Positions 8,642 to 15,904 of a stretch of 62,253 bases of DNA are shown here, in pieces. This DNA comes from Planctomycetota bacterium (GTDB lineage: Bacteria; Planctomycetota; Phycisphaerae; Phycisphaerales; SM1A02), in assembly GCA_003671025.1 (NCBI GenBank), contig QWPW01000019.1, positions 1-62,253 of the forward strand, read 5' to 3'. A model generated the notes under the pieces. That model saw only the letters and a program-made list of their open reading frames with translations. It was not told where the DNA came from and did no database searches. Position numbers and translations under genes: made by a program. Numbering within the stretch: position 1 is the first letter of the stretch; each line of letters starts with the position of its first letter.

Positions 8642-10651
8642 TCAGCTCCACGCGCTCAACAGCGCCGCGAGATCTGCGCCATCGATGTGTCCGTCTCCGT
8701 TCACATCGCCGAGACCAGTTCCACCCCAGTTGCTCAGCAAGATTGCCAAGTCAGAGGCGTCGACGGCACCATCACCGTTGAGGTCCGCGGGATTTGCGGC
8801 CACCAGCGAAATCATCGCCGTGTCCATCGCGACCGGCGCGCTCTTGCCCGTGCTCGCCCAAAGATCGTGCACGGTTTGGCCCGTGGTGTTGGTTGTGTTG
8901 GTATCGCGCAGGAAGTCAACATATTCCTTCGAGGTGGTTTGGTAGTAGAGCGTGACCGTCGCACTCGTCGCGCCCGGCGGAACCGAATACATCGTGTCGT
9001 CCCAGTGTTGGCCGTCGACATAGCTGTAGCCGATGACGCCAGAACCAATCGCGTTGAAGTTCGCGTTGGTGAATCCGCGCGGAGGAATGCGGTTGTCGAG
9101 GAAAATCTTGTTCGACAGCGCGAGATGAAATCCAGGGCCCGCAGGAAGGCCAGTGAGTTTCGACACCGCTTCAGTGATGCCGTGCTTGGTTTGATAGACC
9201 TTGGTGTCGTTCTTGGTGAGCACTGCAGTCGAGCTGTTGTACGCGCCGCGCTCAGCGATGACTGTGCCCTTCGCGTTGGTGAACTTCACGTTGACCCACA
9301 TGCGACGGCCTTCGGGATATCCCGAGGGAAGCTTGTGGCCCGACTCATTGGTCACGCGCACTTTGATCTCGCCACCGACTTGGGTGAGCGTCATGTCCGA
9401 CGCGTTCTGCAACATCTGAATCGTGCGCGCGGACGCTTGATCAATCAGATCCTGCGTGAGTCCCAACGCGTCGGCTTCGTCGGGGCCGTTCTGTTCGCGA
9501 ATCGCTTGCACAACCCATGTATTCGCGCCGGCAAACGAATGTTGTGGCATGTCGGCGCGCTCGAACCACGGATCGCCGTACTCATAGAAACGGCAACCGC
9601 CCGCGATCACTTTGGGCATGTGGCAATCTTGGCAACTCGAGACCACGCCGTCGGGATCATTGCCACCGAAGCGATGATCCTTGAAGCCCACGCCGTTCAC
9701 GAACGAACTGTTGAGCCACTCGCTGTAGGTGCGCTGCTCGGGATACATGTCCGCGGGATCTTCCGTGGGATGCGGCATCCCCAGCGCGTTGAGGACAAAC
9801 TGGCCCTTCTTGTTTTTCGAGTAGAGCGGATTGCTCACGTCGTGGCACGTTCCGCAGAATTCGCTGGAACGGTGATAGGGCGAGGTGATGAGTTTCACTG
9901 GCGCGCCGCTCGACGACATGCCGTGGAGATTCTGCGGAACATCGCTGAACGGTCCGCGTCGCGCATCATCGGGATCAACCACGTAGCGCGCATTGCCGTC
10001 GCCGATGGGAATCAAACCACTCGCGGCCAACGCGCTGATGATGGGAACGTCGGGCGCCGCAGCATCGCCGGGATATCCCACGGCGCTCAACGCGCCGAGT
10101 TCGGGATTGACCACCCGATGGCAAAAGTTGCAATTGATGCCGTCGAAATCCTCGGGGATGAAGTCAGCAGTGGTGCCAGTGCTGGTGCGCTCTCCGAGAA
10201 ATGCACCCGGAGCATGGCAACGCAAACATGTCGAGCCGCCAAGATTTACATCCTGATTGGCGATGGCCAGCGCGGCGTGGAAAATCGGATCGCGCGCGCT
10301 TTGGGCCATGATGCTGGTGACCCAGGTATCAAACGGCGCAACCGCGGTTCCGTAACCCGAGTGGCAATAGGTGCAATTTTGCGCGCCGATGATGGCGTCG
10401 AACACTTCGATGTCGGGATTAGGCTGCGTGCCTGACTCGAAGAAATCCGCCGCCGTGGCGGGGATTTGCGTCTGCCCGCCGCCGCCGCGAGCCACCACGG
10501 TTCCCACTGCGATGCCGATGGCCGCAATTCCCAGCACGGCGAGCGTGGCGCGAGTCAGTGCGCCCTTGCTTGCAGCAACGAGTGCGCGCGCGCGCGTGTT
10601 GCCATGCGTGCGGGGAGATAAGGGCTTTGAGTTCAAATCAAGTCGTGGCAT
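8642..10651 (-). CDS. Exported pentahaem c-type cytochrome with dockerin-like C-terminus
   Basis: A 669-aa protein using ATG 10651; a longer start at 10750 lacks a ribosome binding site, whereas AGAGAAGAA lies upstream of 10651. A single membrane/signal segment covers about 34-54. Five CxxCH haem motifs occur at 93-97, 142-146, 174-178, 266-270 and 340-344, so it should be a periplasmic or surface electron-transfer or redox protein. Spaced histidines may be distal ligands. After the cytochrome half comes a beta-rich region (KVRVTNESGHKLPSG) typical of multihaem cytochromes with a C-terminal sandwich domain. The last ~45 residues form two calcium-loop repeats, DLNGDGAVDASDL and DVNGDGHIDGADL, each followed by LLS.W, as in dockerin type I. 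The physiological electron donor is unknown. Confidence 0.88.
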   Translation of the reverse strand: MPRLDLNSKPLSPRTHGNTRARALVAASKGALTRATLAVLGIAAIGIAVGTVVARGGGGQTQIPATAADFFESGTQPNPDIEVFDAIIGAQNCTYCHSGYGTAVAPFDTWVTSIMAQSARDPIFHAALAIANQDVNLGGSTCLRCHAPGAFLGERTSTGTTADFIPEDFDGINCNFCHRVVNPELGALSAVGYPGDAAAPDVPIISALAASGLIPIGDGNARYVVDPDDARRGPFSDVPQNLHGMSSSGAPVKLITSPYHRSSEFCGTCHDVSNPLYSKNKKGQFVLNALGMPHPTEDPADMYPEQRTYSEWLNSSFVNGVGFKDHRFGGNDPDGVVSSCQDCHMPKVIAGGCRFYEYGDPWFERADMPQHSFAGANTWVVQAIREQNGPDEADALGLTQDLIDQASARTIQMLQNASDMTLTQVGGEIKVRVTNESGHKLPSGYPEGRRMWVNVKFTNAKGTVIAERGAYNSSTAVLTKNDTKVYQTKHGITEAVSKLTGLPAGPGFHLALSNKIFLDNRIPPRGFTNANFNAIGSGVIGYSYVDGQHWDDTMYSVPPGATSATVTLYYQTTSKEYVDFLRDTNTTNTTGQTVHDLWASTGKSAPVAMDTAMISLVAANPADLNGDGAVDASDLAILLSNWGGTGLGDVNGDGHIDGADLAALLSAWS

Positions 10652-10817
10652 GGGAATCGGGTTCTTCTCTTTGGACAAACGGCGCACGCGCTCGGACTGA
10701 CTCGTGAGAGCCTCTTGCGTCGACGCATCGACGCTGAACGACCTCACCATGTTCGCGCGACTCGCGTTGCAGTCGCGTCGAACCTCACATTTTCTCGACC
10801 TCTCGGCCGACCCTCAC

Positions 10818-10846
10818 AATCTACTTTCGGCTCATGTCGATGTCAT
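10818..10846 (-). promoter_or_regulatory. Candidate sigma-70-type promoter for the cytochrome gene
   Basis: On the minus strand ATGACA (10841-10846) and TAGATT (10818-10823) are separated by exactly 17 bases, a good match to -35/-10 elements. It lies about 170 bases upstream of the chosen cytochrome start. Confidence 0.45.
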
Positions 10847-10938
10847 GTTTTCTGCACGTTTTGAATGGAAAGAATTTGATCGATAAGGTCGCGCTCGGCT
10901 CGCGGCTCGGTATCGGACTGCTTCGATACACTTCGCCC

Positions 10939-11583
10939 ATGCTTCGACCCGCGTTCGCTTCGATCACCGCTGCATTCATGCTTGTCGGCTGTGCGACAGA
11001 CCCCAAGGGCGCGAGCTTCGTGACCGTTCCGCATGCGCGTTATGACGAAGCGTTTGACCTCGCCTGCACCGTCGCGCGCGCCGAAGGCCTCGTTCCCGAG
11101 ATTTCCGATCGCCGCACGGGCACCATCGAAACCAAGCCGCGCCTCGCAGGCTCGGTGATGGAGCCATGGGAGTGGACGGACTTGACCACTGGCGACGTCG
11201 TTGAAGGCACGCTCGCGCTGGAGCGTCGCCGCGCGCGCTTTGAATTTGTGCCCACGGGATTTCGACCGGAACCTCCGCAAGGCACGGTTCCGTTGGCGGG
11301 ACCGGTGCTTCCTGGTTCATCGCGTGGCGAAGGCGCGGATGTCGAGAAGCTCACTGTCGATCTCGAACTGCGCGTGACCGTTTCGGTGGAGCGACAGTTT
11401 CGCCCTGGTTTTCAGCGCTCTTCGTGGACGTGTTCGTTGGGAAGTTTTTACAAAGACGTGTCGATCGTCGACGATCCGCGCGCGCCGCGTGACCTCTCGA
11501 TGTGGACAGCGGTCGCGCGCGACGAACGCTTCGAGCGCTTGCTCATCGATCGCATTGCGCAGCAACTCGTGCTTGCGAAGTAA
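10939..11583 (+). CDS. Putative lipoprotein of unknown function
   Basis: The ATG at 10939 starts a 214-aa protein with a short signal peptide and a lipobox, LVGC, with the lipidated cysteine at residue 18. It should be anchored to a membrane facing the periplasm. The mature part has alternating charged and beta-type segments (YDEAFDLACTVARAEGL near the N-terminus, VERQFRPGFQRSSW near the middle) with no catalytic motif that I recognise. Pro/Gly-rich loops occur around residues 110-125. It is divergent from the cytochrome gene (287 bases between starts) and convergent with the OppB-like permease, with only 20 bases between the two stops. Confidence 0.72.
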   Translation: MLRPAFASITAAFMLVGCATDPKGASFVTVPHARYDEAFDLACTVARAEGLVPEISDRRTGTIETKPRLAGSVMEPWEWTDLTTGDVVEGTLALERRRARFEFVPTGFRPEPPQGTVPLAGPVLPGSSRGEGADVEKLTVDLELRVTVSVERQFRPGFQRSSWTCSLGSFYKDVSIVDDPRAPRDLSMWTAVARDERFERLLIDRIAQQLVLAK

Positions 11584-11603
11584 CGGTCGCGACGTAATCG
11601 CGC

Positions 11604-12572
11604 TCATCCCAATCGCGGATCGACGAATCGATACATCACATCGACCACAAGGTTGAACACGACCATCAGCGTCGAGTAGACCAACACCACGCCCATCACC
11701 AGCGTGATGTCTTTGCCCAACACGCCATCGACGAAGTGTTGTCCGATGCCGGGCACTGCGAAAACTTTTTCGACCACGAATGAACCCGTGAGCGCGACTG
11801 CCGTCGCAGGCCCGAGATACGAGAGCACGGGCAAGAACGCGTTCTTGAGCGCGTGTTTGAGTGCGACTTTCCAACGGGGCAACCCTTTGGCGCGCGCCGT
11901 GCGAATGTGGTCGGCGCTCATTTCTTCGATCATCCCAAAGCGCACGAGTCGCGAGATATATGCGGCAAACGGCAGCGAGAGCGTGAAAGCGGGGAGCACG
12001 ATGTACGAGACGCCGCCCCAACCGCCCACGGGAAACAATCCCAACTTCACGGCGAAGAGCATGAGCATCGCGCTACCGATGACGAAGCTAGGCAGACTGA
12101 TGCCGATGATCGCGAGCAGTTGCGTGAACCCATCGAGCGGTGAACCAGGATTGAGTCCGCCGATCACTCCCGCCGTGAGTCCGATGGTGAGCGCGATCAA
12201 CATCGCCGACAAACCCAACGTCATCGAGACGGGCAAGCCAGTGGCGAGGATTTCATTCACCGTCCAATCGGGCTGCTTGAGTGAGGGACCCAAATCAAAC
12301 GGTTGGTCGGAGTATCCCAACACCCACGAGATGCTTGTCGCTTTGCCGAGGTAGTCGAAGTAGAACGCGACGGGATCGTCGAGCTTGTATTGCTTCTTCA
12401 TCGCCTCGACGATTTCCGCGGGCGGTCGACGGCCATCGGGATTCTCCAGCGGATTGCCGGGGATGCTCCACGCGAGGAGAAATGTAAGCGTGTACACCGC
12501 GAGCACGATGAACGGAAGTTGCACCAATCGTCGTGCGATCAGCGCGACCACCGAAGTCGATTGCGTGCTCAC
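11604..12572 (-). CDS. Peptide/oligopeptide ABC transporter permease, OppB-like
   Basis: A 322-aa inner-membrane permease with six expected helices. The start is GTG at 12572, whose GTGA overlaps the TGA of the upstream binding-protein gene by 4 nt, indicating translational coupling. The family's features are all visible: the N-terminal RRLVQLPFIVLAVYTLTF, a periplasmic loop with PDGRRPP, and the EAA loop RTARAKGLPRWKVALKHALKN that contacts the ATPase, followed by SFVVEKVFAVPGIGQ and the C-terminal YRFVDPRLG. Imports peptides or similar solutes together with a second permease and ATPases, but no OppC, OppD or OppF is encoded nearby. The next gene downstream is convergent, so the partners must be elsewhere. 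Confidence 0.92.
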   Translation of the reverse strand: MSTQSTSVVALIARRLVQLPFIVLAVYTLTFLLAWSIPGNPLENPDGRRPPAEIVEAMKKQYKLDDPVAFYFDYLGKATSISWVLGYSDQPFDLGPSLKQPDWTVNEILATGLPVSMTLGLSAMLIALTIGLTAGVIGGLNPGSPLDGFTQLLAIIGISLPSFVIGSAMLMLFAVKLGLFPVGGWGGVSYIVLPAFTLSLPFAAYISRLVRFGMIEEMSADHIRTARAKGLPRWKVALKHALKNAFLPVLSYLGPATAVALTGSFVVEKVFAVPGIGQHFVDGVLGKDITLVMGVVLVYSTLMVVFNLVVDVMYRFVDPRLG

Positions 12573-14518
12573 GGTGTTGCCTGCTGCGTGCGTCGCGTGA
12601 GAATCGACAGGTCTTGCTCGAGTCGCGGATGATCGGTCATCCCCGTGACTTTCGAGGGGTCGTACATGTAGACCGTGACGTAATTGCACAGCGGCAATAG
12701 CGGTGATTCTTCGGTGAAAAGCCACTTTTCGCATGCCGCGAGTTTGGCCAAGCGTGCTTTGGGATCAAGCTCCGCGTCGGCCGCGTCGAGCATCGCATCA
12801 AACTCAGGATTGGAATATCCGCGGTCGTTGTTGCCGTTGCCTGTGCGTTGCAAATCAAGCCACGTGGTGGGATCGCCGTAGTCGCCGTACCAACCACCGC
12901 GCGCGATCATGAAGTTCCCCTTCTTGAGATCTTCTTTGTACAGCTTGGCATCCTTGCCGCGACATTCGGCGGCGACACGCAGTTCTCTTCGCCACATATC
13001 GCGCATGGCCATCGCAAGGTTTTGATAGCGGGGACTCGCGGTCGAGTAGAGGATGTCCACGGTGGGAAATTTTTCGCCTTTAGCGTTCTCGACGATGCCA
13101 TCACCATCGCGATCCTCGTAGCCCGCGGCGGCGAGTTCGGCGCGCGCGCGCGTGCTGTCGTAGCCGAGTCCTTCGACAATCGGATAGTCGGTGATCGAGC
13201 CTGGCGGAACCAGTGTTGACGCGACACGTTCGCCTAAACGCGTGACGCGATCGATGAGCGCTTGCTTGTCCACCGCGAGCGCAAAGGCGCGGCGAACGCG
13301 CTTGTCGTGAAAGACATTCACAGCGCCGCCAGGCATCGCATCGCGACAGTTGAAGCTGAAGAAGTCCGTGCCAAATGCGTCGAAACCGCGGAGATCACGG
13401 CGTTCTCCACTGCGCGGCGGTGGCAGCGCACCCACGATTTCATCGAGCAATTCCCCGTGCGCAAGACCCGCGTCGACATCGCCCTTGAAGCGTTCGAGAT
13501 ACGTGCGTCGCTGCGCCAACATTTCTGTCTTGTACTCAGGACCAAGATCGGTGAGCCAGTCGGCGGCGCCCGATTCGTAACTGAGCACCGCGGTGTTGGC
13601 GTTCTCGATGGTGCGACAGTCGATCGACTTCGCGCGCACGGCCGATTGATTCCAGTAGTACGGATTCTGCTCGAGTCGCATGTCGCGCTTGTAGCGCCAC
13701 ACCGTGGGCACATACGCGCCGTTGGTCACGATGGCGCCCGGCTTGGTCCATCCATGTCGCTGCGAGACGCGACCAGATTGGGGATCGAGCGAGACAAATT
13801 GTTCAACCGTCGCCGCCGGGACAGGACTAAAACAGGGGAAGGCGCACAGGTCGAGGAAGTAATGCACCGGATGATCGAGCGACACGATGAAGGTGTGGTC
13901 GTCGGGTGTGTTGATGCCGACGTTGCGTCGGAAATCGGTTTCGGTGGCGCTCCATGCGTCCGCGGCGATCTGCGCATCGCAGCCCTTCGCGAGCGTGATC
14001 AACTGCGCGCTACGAGCCTCAAAGAAGCGCTTTGCGCCGCGGATGGAGAGGAACAGTCCCGAGTAGTCGGCCGCAGTATCGGGCAGGATCGCGCGGCGCC
14101 ACGCGTAGGCGAAGTCGTGACTGGTGACGGGCTCGCCGTTGGACCACTTGGCGTCGGCGCGCAGATAGAACGTGTACACCAAGCCGTCCGAGGAGACTTC
14201 CCAACGCTCGGCCACCCCTGGGATTATTGCGCAATCAGAGGCGCGAAGGTTGACGAGTCCTTCAAAGAGCACGCGCGCGCGGCGCAGCTCATGTTGGTAG
14301 CTCATGCGCTGGGGGTCGAGCGTGAAGCAATCGCTGCGCTCGACAATCACCAGATCGGCAGGCGGCAATGGGGCGTCGAACGAAAGCGCTGCCAAGAGCG
14401 CGAGGACCAACGCCAAGATGGGTGCAATGAGACGCACAGTGTGCACAGTAGCCGCGAGCAGCGCGTGCGCTTTGCGTCGAGTGCATCGCGTCGTCTGTTC
14501 GCGCCGGTTCGCGCCCAT
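12569..14518 (-). CDS. Peptide ABC transporter substrate-binding protein (SBP family 5)
   Basis: A 649-aa extracytoplasmic binding protein of the OppA/DppA type. The N-terminus is basic, followed by a hydrophobic segment at about 29-46, consistent with a signal peptide or anchor. Family features: FTLDPQRMSYQHELRRAR and LFEGLVN early, WSNGEPVTSHDFAYAWRR (about 125-142), and late FMIARGGWYGDYGDPTTWLD followed by a GYSNPEFDAML segment. At 649 aa it is longer than most (about 540). A later in-frame GTG just before RLIAPILAL could be the true start. It overlaps the permease gene by 4 nt and probably supplies it with ligand. Ligand identity is not readable from the sequence. Confidence 0.9.
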   Translation of the reverse strand: MGANRREQTTRCTRRKAHALLAATVHTVRLIAPILALVLALLAALSFDAPLPPADLVIVERSDCFTLDPQRMSYQHELRRARVLFEGLVNLRASDCAIIPGVAERWEVSSDGLVYTFYLRADAKWSNGEPVTSHDFAYAWRRAILPDTAADYSGLFLSIRGAKRFFEARSAQLITLAKGCDAQIAADAWSATETDFRRNVGINTPDDHTFIVSLDHPVHYFLDLCAFPCFSPVPAATVEQFVSLDPQSGRVSQRHGWTKPGAIVTNGAYVPTVWRYKRDMRLEQNPYYWNQSAVRAKSIDCRTIENANTAVLSYESGAADWLTDLGPEYKTEMLAQRRTYLERFKGDVDAGLAHGELLDEIVGALPPPRSGERRDLRGFDAFGTDFFSFNCRDAMPGGAVNVFHDKRVRRAFALAVDKQALIDRVTRLGERVASTLVPPGSITDYPIVEGLGYDSTRARAELAAAGYEDRDGDGIVENAKGEKFPTVDILYSTASPRYQNLAMAMRDMWRRELRVAAECRGKDAKLYKEDLKKGNFMIARGGWYGDYGDPTTWLDLQRTGNGNNDRGYSNPEFDAMLDAADAELDPKARLAKLAACEKWLFTEESPLLPLCNYVTVYMYDPSKVTGMTDHPRLEQDLSILTRRTQQATP

Positions 14519-14542
14519 TCGCGCGTGACCGACTTCACGCGA

Positions 14543-15667
14543 TCATTTGTAGGGCGACGCCGAGACGATCGCGTTCCAACGCTTCACTTCGGCGTCGAAC
14601 TTCGCTTTGTCGCTGGCTTCCCATGCAGTCGCGAGCACGCGCGTGTCCGCGTCAGCCTTCGCGCCGACGTACGCCTGCGGGCGCTCGCTGCGATCGATGA
14701 GACGCAACATGACTTCGCACGAGTTCACCACTGCGGCGTAACTTGGCGCAAGCGTTGCATTGTTGTGACCAGCTTCCCAGTGCGTGCTTGATGCAGTGAG
14801 CAGATCACCCATCGCAGGAGCCAATGTCTTGGCCGCAGCGGTGCGATCGGCCTGCTGAAGCAGCAACAAATCGTTGCGCACACCAATGAGCGCGCGTTGC
14901 AATGCCTGCATGCGCTCGTCGGCGGTGGTGTTGCTCTTGATCGACTTCGCGACGGCGGCAATGGCTTCGGCTTGCGCCTTGCGAATGTTGCGCGCGTTGT
15001 CGGGTGGAAGTTCCTTGCGCTTGGCGGCCGTCGAGATTGCAGCCAATTTCTGCTGCAAAGCGATCCAATCTGGCTCGGTGCTTGCGGCGTCGCGAATGCG
15101 TCGCGCAGCGGTTTCGAGAAACGCGTTGCTCGCGTCGAGATCTTCGAAGCTGTCCGCCAACAGGCTCGCTGCAGCGAGGCGCTTTCCCGGATCGTTCTCG
15201 CTCGCGGAGTTGCTGCGCTCGATGAGCACGTCGACCGACTCGGATGTGCGCGTGAAGCGGATCACTTGCATGGCATTGACCGCGCGTTGCAGATCCTTGC
15301 CCTTGATCACCGGCGTCAGCTCAGTGATGAGAATCGCGGAGTACCCCTTGCGAAACGGCGCCGTCGCGGCGGGATCGCGTGCGGGTGTGACCAGCGTCCA
15401 ACGAGCGTCCACCATCTCGGTGGCGTCAGTGCCATCGCGAATCGCATCGAGCGCGCTCGCAGCGAAGGTCGAAACCGCCGCCTTTTGCGCGTCGGTGAGC
15501 GGTGCCGCGGTGGCGATGATCCCTCGGTCAAGCGTGGTCTGACCCAAGGCCGAAGCGCATAGGCTCGCGGCGATGGCGCACAGGATGAAGAGTGGTCGCG
15601 CCGAGAGTTGCGCGCGCGCGGGGAGGGAAGCCTGCACAGAGGTTGGCACAGAAGGTCGCACAGTCAT
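14543..15667 (-). CDS. Secreted helical protein of unknown function
   Basis: A 374-aa protein with a signal peptide (basic N-terminus, hydrophobic core about 25-41, likely cleavage after ASALG). The mature chain is Ala-rich and predominantly alpha-helical, with repeated amphipathic stretches such as RIRDAASTEPDWIALQQKL and ARNIRKAQAEAIAAVAKSI, suggesting a TPR-like or helical-bundle fold. No enzymatic motif was recognised. Only 24 bases separate its stop from the start of the peptide-binding-protein gene on the same strand, so it is probably the first gene of that operon, though its link to peptide uptake is only positional. Confidence 0.7.
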   Translation of the reverse strand: MTVRPSVPTSVQASLPARAQLSARPLFILCAIAASLCASALGQTTLDRGIIATAAPLTDAQKAAVSTFAASALDAIRDGTDATEMVDARWTLVTPARDPAATAPFRKGYSAILITELTPVIKGKDLQRAVNAMQVIRFTRTSESVDVLIERSNSASENDPGKRLAAASLLADSFEDLDASNAFLETAARRIRDAASTEPDWIALQQKLAAISTAAKRKELPPDNARNIRKAQAEAIAAVAKSIKSNTTADERMQALQRALIGVRNDLLLLQQADRTAAAKTLAPAMGDLLTASSTHWEAGHNNATLAPSYAAVVNSCEVMLRLIDRSERPQAYVGAKADADTRVLATAWEASDKAKFDAEVKRWNAIVSASPYK

Positions 15668-15904
15668 GGCGCTCGGTTCTCAGTGTTCAGGTCGTTCAGG
15701 AGCGGTCGCAGAATCGACGGTGACGCGAGCCATGCGGCGCGCGTCTTAATCGCGATCCCCGATACCGTTAGTCGGCGGGAGCTGTTGACGCTAATCCATG
15801 ACGGGGCGACTGTCAATGAACCGCCAGTGGCGAGCGACGCATCCGCGCAATCGCATATCGCTTGTTCGATCTTGGCGCCGCTGCTGAGCCGATGAGAGCA
15901 ACCC

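Noticed and set aside
8687-10435. 582-codon plus-strand frame over the cytochrome gene
   Set aside because: It is antisense to the five CxxCH motifs and dockerin loops. Arg/His/Ala-rich composition is typical of GC shadow frames.
13262-14791. 509-codon plus-strand frame over the peptide-binding-protein gene
   Set aside because: It is antisense to a clear SBP family 5 protein and shows shadow-type composition.
15785-15816. Divergent -35 boxes (TTGACG plus strand, TTGACA minus strand) between the helical and TPR-like genes
   Set aside because: Neither is followed at 16-18 bases by a reasonable -10 hexamer.
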